DNA of 64,000 nt from NCBI GenBank assembly GCA_947179155.2, contig OX359284.1, positions 7,798,432-7,862,431 on the forward strand. Direction: 5' to 3'. This document shows, piece after piece, positions 57,500-64,000 of the stretch (the first letter of the stretch is position 1; every line of letters begins with the position of its first letter). Made by a program: the position numbers and the translations under genes. The notes under the pieces were generated by a model, which worked only from the letters and a program-made list of their open reading frames with translations, made no database searches and was not told where the DNA came from. This DNA comes from Hedera helix (Eukaryota; Streptophyta; Magnoliopsida; Apiales; Araliaceae).

Positions 57500-60400
57500 T
57501 GACATCGTAGATTTTAACAAGATTTTTAAATAAGAATTTTGGCTAATTAAGTAAAGGTTAATAGTTAAAACCTAGTTTTGAATAACAGAAAGTAGTAAAA
57601 CTGATTAAATATGATTTATTATTAAATCAATGTGCTAGAAATGACCTATGTGGTAGGTTGAATATGTGTATATGTATGTATATTTGATCTAATAAAAAGA
57701 AGAAGGAATTAAAGTTAGAAATAAAAGAAATAAGGATGTATATGTGAATTGAGCTTAAGTGATGAAAATTGATAACGAGCTTAGTGATTAGACCTGGAGA
57801 AGCGATGAGGTGAGAATGACAAGGTAAGATAAGTATGTATGTGCAATGAAGAAGGAACCGTATGACTTGATCGGTTTATTGGAATTAAAGGAATAATAAG
57901 GATATTGATTGTTGGAAGTTATTAAGAAATTGATTTTTATTGAATGAAATGATATTAACATTAATAAGATGTGTAAGTACAGGATGTAATACCCTCGAGA
58001 ATGAGTAGAAAGAATGTTGGATACAGGAACGGTTCAAATTGGCATTTATGTGCTAAGTAAACAAGTGAAAGAACATAAAAGATCGTAAAATGACTATACG
58101 AGCGTAAAAATGATAAATGATAATAGATTTTGATAATTCAGTCGATGTTCGCTTCTCGAGAAAGCGGTTTATGAAAAAGAATGAACAATTGACTATTGAG
58201 ATATCGAAAAGTAAAATTAATTGATTGAGGAACCGAAAAGGTTCGTAGAAAATTTAGAATGAAATGATATGCGAATTAGCATAATTATAAATTATTATAG
58301 ATAATTAATGAAATTCAATTTTCAAATAGTGAAAAATGTTTCGGGACAAGCCAATTGTAGACTATTTGATGGTGGAATAAAATTCAAGCCTAAAGAAATA
58401 AATTTGGTTCAAAAAGGACGTGAATTGGAGAAAAAATGATTAAGTTATGATTTAGGAGAATAAAATTTCTCTAAATTTTGTGGCTAATGACTATATTGCC
58501 CTTGACAACTTATGGAATGACCATGGTGTCCTATGTTGGTATAATGACCATTAAGCCCTTGCTTGGTCAAGTGAAATGTCCTAAATGGGCCTAACCATGC
58601 ATGGTTAAACTAACCAATGTATGGTTAGTTGTTGGAGTGATTTATACAATTTATGTATAAACCAAGCTAGCTATTCATTCTTCTTTATCTTCCAAGTTGC
58701 TGGCTAAGTGAGAGATAAAGAGAGAAAGAAGAAGATAAGCTAGGGTTCAAAATATCATGAAGGATTCAAGTGCAAAAGTGATCAAGGAGAGCATAACAAG
58801 CCATCAAAGTGAAGATTCAAGCTCTAGCAATCTTTATATCAAGAAAGAAGAGGGCGCAAGGAAGGTATAAATGAGTTCTAACTTTAAAACTCATCTTTTA
58901 TGTGCTTAAGTTCAAGAATAAGGGTAGCCATGCTTGAATTAATAGCTAGATGTAAGGTTTATGTGAGATGTGTGTTATATTTGTAGTTATTTATGAAACC
59001 CTAAGCTTATATGTTATGTTACAAAGGTGGTGCACTATTTATGCACAAATTCAAAGCTAAGGATCATGATTTATGGGGAATCATATGTTATATGTTGGTG
59101 GTTTTGATGAAAACCTAGTTAGAAAGGATGATCATGTTTGAAGCAGGAGAAATTTCATGATTTATGGCTTTAAAGATTCATAAATGGAAGAGAAGCATGA
59201 CTTATTATAGAAATATACAATATTAGGCTATATTTCTTATGTAAACCAAATTATAATCTGTAAAGTGCATTGGAAGGTGCATGTAGAAGTTATGTGAATA
59301 CACAAAGCTGTTAAATGTGTATGTGATAGCCTATGTGGTGCATGGAGTTCGAAAGTTGAAGTTGAGTTTAAGGTTGAAATTTGCTAAGTTGGTAAAAATG
59401 CCACTAATATGTGATTTTTGGCTATTTTGGGAAGTTGAAGGTCAAATGAGACCAAATAACTAAGTTTGATATTAATACATGTGTTAGAATCGAATTGGAA
59501 GCCATTTGGTGCTTATGGCGATAATTGAGAATTTTAAACGTTTTAAAACGTTCGTCGGCGCCTAAAACGAACCTTTTGGAAAAATAAGTCCATTTGAAAA
59601 TTTTTAAATGTTCTGAAGGCCCATGCAAGTTAAATATGTGTTATGTGTGCTAAAGGATGTGTTAGAATCAAGTTTTGCAAAAAGGGGTCAAGAATAGCAT
59701 AAGTTATGAATATGAAAAGTTTGGTAAAGTTGATGAAAATTCAACCAAAAAGTGATTTTTGGCCATTTCGAGAAATTAAAGTTAAAATGAGGTCAAATGA
59801 CTTTATTTTATTTTATTACATATGTTTATGTTGATTTGATAATCAACGGATGGAAGTTAGAATGAAAATTCGTTTTGAACGATCAAAATCGATCGTTTCG
59901 ACCATAAATGGATTTTTACGGACAAAACTCGCCTCCTGCGAAGTTTTATTATTTTAAAGTCCTAGACATGTTTTATATAACATATATAAACTATGTCAAG
60001 TGTTAGAATGAAGTTTGGAAGCAAATGACTAAAAATCACAAAGTTGGTAAAATTGAGTTTTAAAGTTGAAAATTTTTCTAAGTGTTAAAATGTTTTGAAA
60101 CGCCCTCCTACAGGCTATTGCTTCAATAATTTTAAGAAGCCAAATGAGCCAAGTAGAATTTTTGTAAAATACTAGCTAGTGAGGTCTAGATGTGGTTCAA
60201 ATTTAAGCTTAATTAGATGTAAGACGAAAGAGTTAAAAATCAGCAAAGGTAGTGCAAAAATCAAAAATCATGTTTCTGAACATTGCGCCTAGGCGTAATG
60301 TTTTATACTAAACATTATGTCGGGGCTAAATGTTACTGTTCATGACCAGCGAAGTCTGACAGCGTCGGGGCTAGATTGCTGTGTATTGAAAAAAATTTAA

Positions 60401-60544
60401 GTTTCTAAAAACCTATATTTTGATATAGGATGATAGAAATAAGTTATAAAAACCTTATAATTGATAATAATGGTCAATGTAAATTGTGTTAAGATCTAAT
60501 GTAATAATGATTAGCATGATATAATGTGATGTGGCATGATATAA
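57500..60544 (+). repeat. Plus-strand copy of the Tekay-like LTR
   Basis: Matches in reverse the LTR parts at 19500-19700 (AACAAGATTTTTAAATAAGAA; AAACCTAGTTTTGAATAACA) and 45124-47704 (GAGTAGAAAGAATGTTGG; the CATTGCGCC/GTCGGGGCTA cluster at 60283-60370). It carries three AATGACCATTA-GCCCTTG-type phrases at 58485-58565. Non-coding. It ends near 60544, where another LTR end begins. A 17-bp motif CATGATATAATGTGATG is repeated at about 60517 and 60536, right at the junction. Confidence 0.55.
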
Positions 60545-61784
60545 TGTGATGACCCAAATCTGGGTTTTATAACCTCGAGTTTGGTTCTCACTATACAATA
60601 CTTAATAACAATTAAATACATAATTTGCATTTAAACTTCGCGGAATAATACATAAAGGTTCTTTACAAAATGGCTACAATCCCAAGGTCTATCAACCATA
60701 ATATAAACAATTCCTATCTTAAGGAATTACAAAAGATTTACCAGCAGTAATTACATATTAATTAACATGCATAATTTAATTTAAGCTCTGACTTTCCCTT
60801 TTCCTCTGTCCTTCTTGGAGCATTCGGGTCTAGCTGAAGATGATTTATGATAAAGCAAGGATGAGCAACTAGTTTGCTCAGCAAGTTTAAGAACAATCAT
60901 AGAGATTTAATATATATCATGAGTGAAAGGGAAATAACATCAAGTGCTTCAACAATAGATATAACAATTGTGAAAGGAACAAGACTCAAATTTCATTGAC
61001 CATGAATATTTGAATCTTAAATGCTGAGTGGTCACCAAGGACCCTGAACTAACGAGGGTACAATAGAGTTTCCTCCGACCCTTTCAGTAGTTTATTTTTC
61101 AAGGGGATCTGCCTATTCAACCCGCTGTATATGCACTACATTTAGTCATCTTGCACAAAAAGGCAATTTATCGACATAAAATCTCCTTTATCTAGGGTTG
61201 TTCAATTCTCAGACTTACTATAAGAATCCGCACCAAACAATGGTTTGGATAAGCTTTTAAAGGTATTCAAGTTATTGAATTTATAAACGCAATGTCTAGC
61301 TGAACAATTAGCTTAGACATTTTTAATACAGTTCATGAATCAAGAACTATTAAGCTTCAAATGCACTAAGTGCGATTTTATAAATAATATGGATGTGGAA
61401 TAATTTTAAATAATTAAACCACCTAAAGCTCTAGCAATAATTACAAGTATAGAAACTCGTTCAACAATAATTGAGTAAGGTTAAAGAACTTGCTCAATAT
61501 AAAATTTGAGTAAGGTTAACGAACTTGCCTCGTGTGTAGATTACTGCTAACCAATTCAATTTAATTATCTCTGAATATACCTAACAATTAATCAAGTTGA
61601 TCTTTAAATTAGTATCATATATACATTTATATGATAACCTCTATACATCTTACACCTCTAACACTTAACCAAACAATTATATAGATAAGGGTATATAAAC
61701 ACTTAGAAATATTATCATCACTTGATAATATTTTAATCACATAAAACTTATATTAATTATTTAATATAGTTCAAACTCTTATAC

Positions 61785-62300
61785 AATATTATTAATAATT
61801 TAATAATATTTAATTAGTCTTATAATATTATTAATCATTTAATAATTTTTTATTAACCTTTTAATATTATTAATCATTTAATAATATTTTATTAACCTTC
61901 TAATATTATTAACCATTTAATAATATTTTATTTATCGTATAATATTATTAATTATTTAATAATATTTTATTTACTTTATAATATTATTAATCATTTAATA
62001 ATATATTAATCATTATATAATATTATTAATCATTTGATAATATTTTATTCATTATCTAATATTATTAATCATTTGATAATATTTTATTCATTATCTAATA
62101 TTATTAATCATTTAATAATATATTAATCATTATATAATATTATTAATTATTTAATAATATTTTATTCATTATCTAATATTATTAATTATTTAATAATACT
62201 TTATTGACTTTATAATATTATTAATCCTTTAATAATATTTTATTCATTTTATAACATTTTATTAATTTATTTATATTATTAATTCTTTAATAATATTTAT
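61785..62300. repeat. ~39-bp palindromic tandem array
   Basis: About 13 units of AATATTATTAATCATTTAAT plus AATATTTTATTCATTAT. Each unit contains an imperfect inverted repeat (AATATTATTAA..TTTAATAATATT) able to form a hairpin. Units vary at the spacer (TTATCTAA, TTTATAAT, CCTTTTAA) and a few are shortened by 2-5 bp. Confidence 0.85.
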
Positions 62301-62469
62301 TCTCTTTTTACCTATTAATTTAACTTTCATAATGTTTAAATTACTTTTATTGGATCCAAACATAATAAAATAATTTGCAAAACATTTTTTATTTTTTGAC
62401 CCGAGCCGACCGGGCCAAAATCGACCTGACCCGACCCGGTCCGGAATTAATTTTTCAAACTATCTGGTT

Positions 62470-62582
62470 CACTGCTGCGGCGGTGACTTGCAGAAAGTTT
62501 CACCGCTGCGGCGGTGGCTTAATTTTTTAATCATAGGGTGTTTCACCGCTGCAGCGGTGGGACCTACCGCTGCGACGATAGC
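62470..62582. repeat. Cluster of four GC-rich palindromes
   Basis: CACTGCTGCGGCGGTGA (62470-62486), CACCGCTGCGGCGGTG (62501-62516), CACCGCTGCAGCGGTG (62544-62559), TACCGCTGCGACGATAG (about 62566). They are spaced about 22-43 bp in an AT-rich surrounding. The third is a perfect palindrome. Confidence 0.8.
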
Positions 62583-63556
62583 TGTGTTTTTCAAAATCCT
62601 AATTTTCCAACTTTGATTTCTTTGGTTCAAACTTGTATAAAATGAAAGGTACATGTCCAAAACACACCAAATCAATTTTTATTATCATTCTAAATTGTTG
62701 TTTTTTCAACATTTCATGATTCAATCTCGTTTTCGAAAATATTTTTGACATAATATTCGAGATCGATCACTCTAGGGTTTGAAAATGACATAGTTTGCAG
62801 TAAAAGCCATAACTTGCTCATTTTTTCATATTTTCGAGAGATTCAAGTTGGGTTTTAACTCATAAATATAACTTTATAGTCATAGAAATTTATTTTTCAA
62901 CTTGTACATTTCAAACTACAACATTAACTAGCACATGGTCAACTAGGGTTTTTATCGATAAATTTCAATATAGACTTTTCTTTCATTTTTATGCATACCA
63001 CACATACCAAAACATGATTTAAACATATCAAACCATGAATCTACCAATATATCATAGTTTTAGACTTCTAGACCATCAAAACAACTTTTGATTGGTTAAA
63101 AACATATTTTAACCGTTTAAAACATATATAGACTATAAAAATGAACTTAGGAAGAGTTAGAGCACTTTTGAACCTCGTGGATTTGAACGCTCTCTTTCTC
63201 TTGGCTATAAACTTTACTAGTGACTCCACCTTGACTATCCTCTAGCAATTTTCTTGGTGGATTCTCAAACTCACAAGAGTTCTCTTACTTTTCTCTAGAA
63301 AACTCTCTCTTTTCTCTCTTGGAATGCTAGACAAATGACCAACCAACACAATGCATTGGTGAAGCACTATATTTATAGTACTTTCTTAATCCTCATCAAC
63401 ATCTACTAATCTACTAACCTTGGTCAAATTAGGAGAGCTAACCTATGTTTACTATTGGATTGATTGACTATTTGAAATGACCAAGTGATTGACCTACATC
63501 AAGATAACTTACAAGTTATTGATTGTGTAACTTAGAAGCAACAAAAATGTAACAAG

Positions 63557-64000
63557 TGTAACGACCCCGAAATTCGACCAATTTAATTACCTTAATTTTC
63601 ATATTTATGAAACATTATTTTCCTTACGTCCAAATTTCGGTTCGTTAATAAATCTTTTGTCACCTAAATTGATCCATTATTTAATTTCAAAATCATAAAT
63701 TTCCAAATTTTCGATATAATTTTTTTTTTCTTTCTTGATTCAATCGTTGTATTAAAACATTTGGATATTTAAAATCCTTACATTTCGATCCTAGTCCCAT
63801 GGATCGTAACCTTTACTTTTTCTTTTCTTTCTTGTATCATAAATCTCGTCATTCAAATTTTAATACCGTTCATATCCATACAAATATTCTTTGTTTCATC
63901 GTTCATAATCAAACGTGTAATAATTTCTCACGTAACAATTAATTTGAACATTCACAGTTCACAATTTAATACAACTCTTCCTATCCGGATCCACTCTATA
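63557..64000 (+). repeat. Start of another Tekay-like LTR, cut by the window edge
   Basis: TGTAACGACCCCGAAATTCG is the typical start of a Tekay-type LTR in plus orientation, or the end of one in minus. AT-rich and non-coding to the end of the window. Confidence 0.5.

Larger units (their letters stand above)
60545..63556 (-). repeat. LTR-like unit of the second long-LTR family
   Basis: The left end TGTGATGACCCAAATCTGGG is, on the minus strand, a GGGTCATCACA terminus. The right half matches 47705-49000 in reverse. No PBS or pol is present, so it is either a solo LTR or a fragment. It contains the palindromic array (61785-62300) and the CACCGCTGCGGCGGTG cluster (62470-62580). A reading frame at 62469-62675 overlaps the palindromes and is not considered a gene. 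Confidence 0.5.

Noticed and set aside
62469..62675. Short minus-strand open frame
   Set aside because: Crosses the GC-rich palindromes; no protein features.

Overview
This is a plant nuclear window, most probably from a eudicot with a repeat-rich genome. It holds an intron-containing SINA-type ubiquitin ligase gene, plant LTR retrotransposons (Tat/Ogre-like, Tekay-like and Athila-like Ty3/gypsy, plus Ty1/copia), an integrated plant pararetrovirus and many AT-rich microsatellites. I see one ordinary host gene, cut by the left edge at 169-1874. Almost everything else is mobile-element sequence in several layers. Species and chromosome position cannot be read from the sequence.

Layout. (1) 1-1874: last two exons of the SINA-type gene, with a MITE-like palindrome in its last intron. 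(2) 2948-18942: a minus-strand Tat/Ogre-like element with its 3' LTR at the left, a polypurine tract, a 35-bp tandem array split by a 3.06-kb hAT-like DNA transposon (5305-8364), two decayed genes on the opposite (plus) strand (9468-11469 and 11680-13211), and a broken pol (protease, RT, RNase H, second RNase H, integrase) at 13731-18799. Gag and the 5' LTR are gone. (3) 18943-47704: a nest about four levels deep. A minus-strand long-LTR Ty3/gypsy element is split by a plus-strand copia element (22128-45123). The copia leader minisatellite is split by a 3.4-kb solo-LTR-like unit (24075-37964). That unit carries two further insertions: a unit-length endogenous pararetrovirus (26256-33997, flanked by a 25-bp direct repeat) and a deletion derivative of a Tat-like element (34355-37059, flanked by the 5-bp duplication TCTGT). 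(4) 47705-50445: LTR fragments and unassigned sequence, with a Helitron-end-like hairpin. (5) 50446-56070: a short minus-strand Athila-like element keeping both LTRs, the PBS, the PPT and a gag remnant but no pol. (6) 56071-64000: more LTR fragments, a long (TA)n, an array of about 39-bp palindromic repeats (61785-62300) and a cluster of GC-rich palindromes.

The pararetrovirus is the most intact coding block: a movement-protein ORF, then an in-frame polyprotein (coat-like region with CCHC knuckle, protease, RT, RNase H), then a 426-residue ORF of unknown role that overlaps the polyprotein stop by ATGA. It has stops at 27716 and 31856, and its promoter lies downstream of its ORFs, so this single copy does not look able to make a full pregenomic RNA by itself.

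The observations I rate highest are: the intron-bearing plant-mobile-domain-like gene carried antisense inside the Tat element; an alternating palindrome cassette shared by two LTR families that otherwise look unrelated; snRNA-type USE+TATA promoter modules inside the hAT-like element; and the virus integration structure. All homology calls come from reading motifs by eye; no database search was run.
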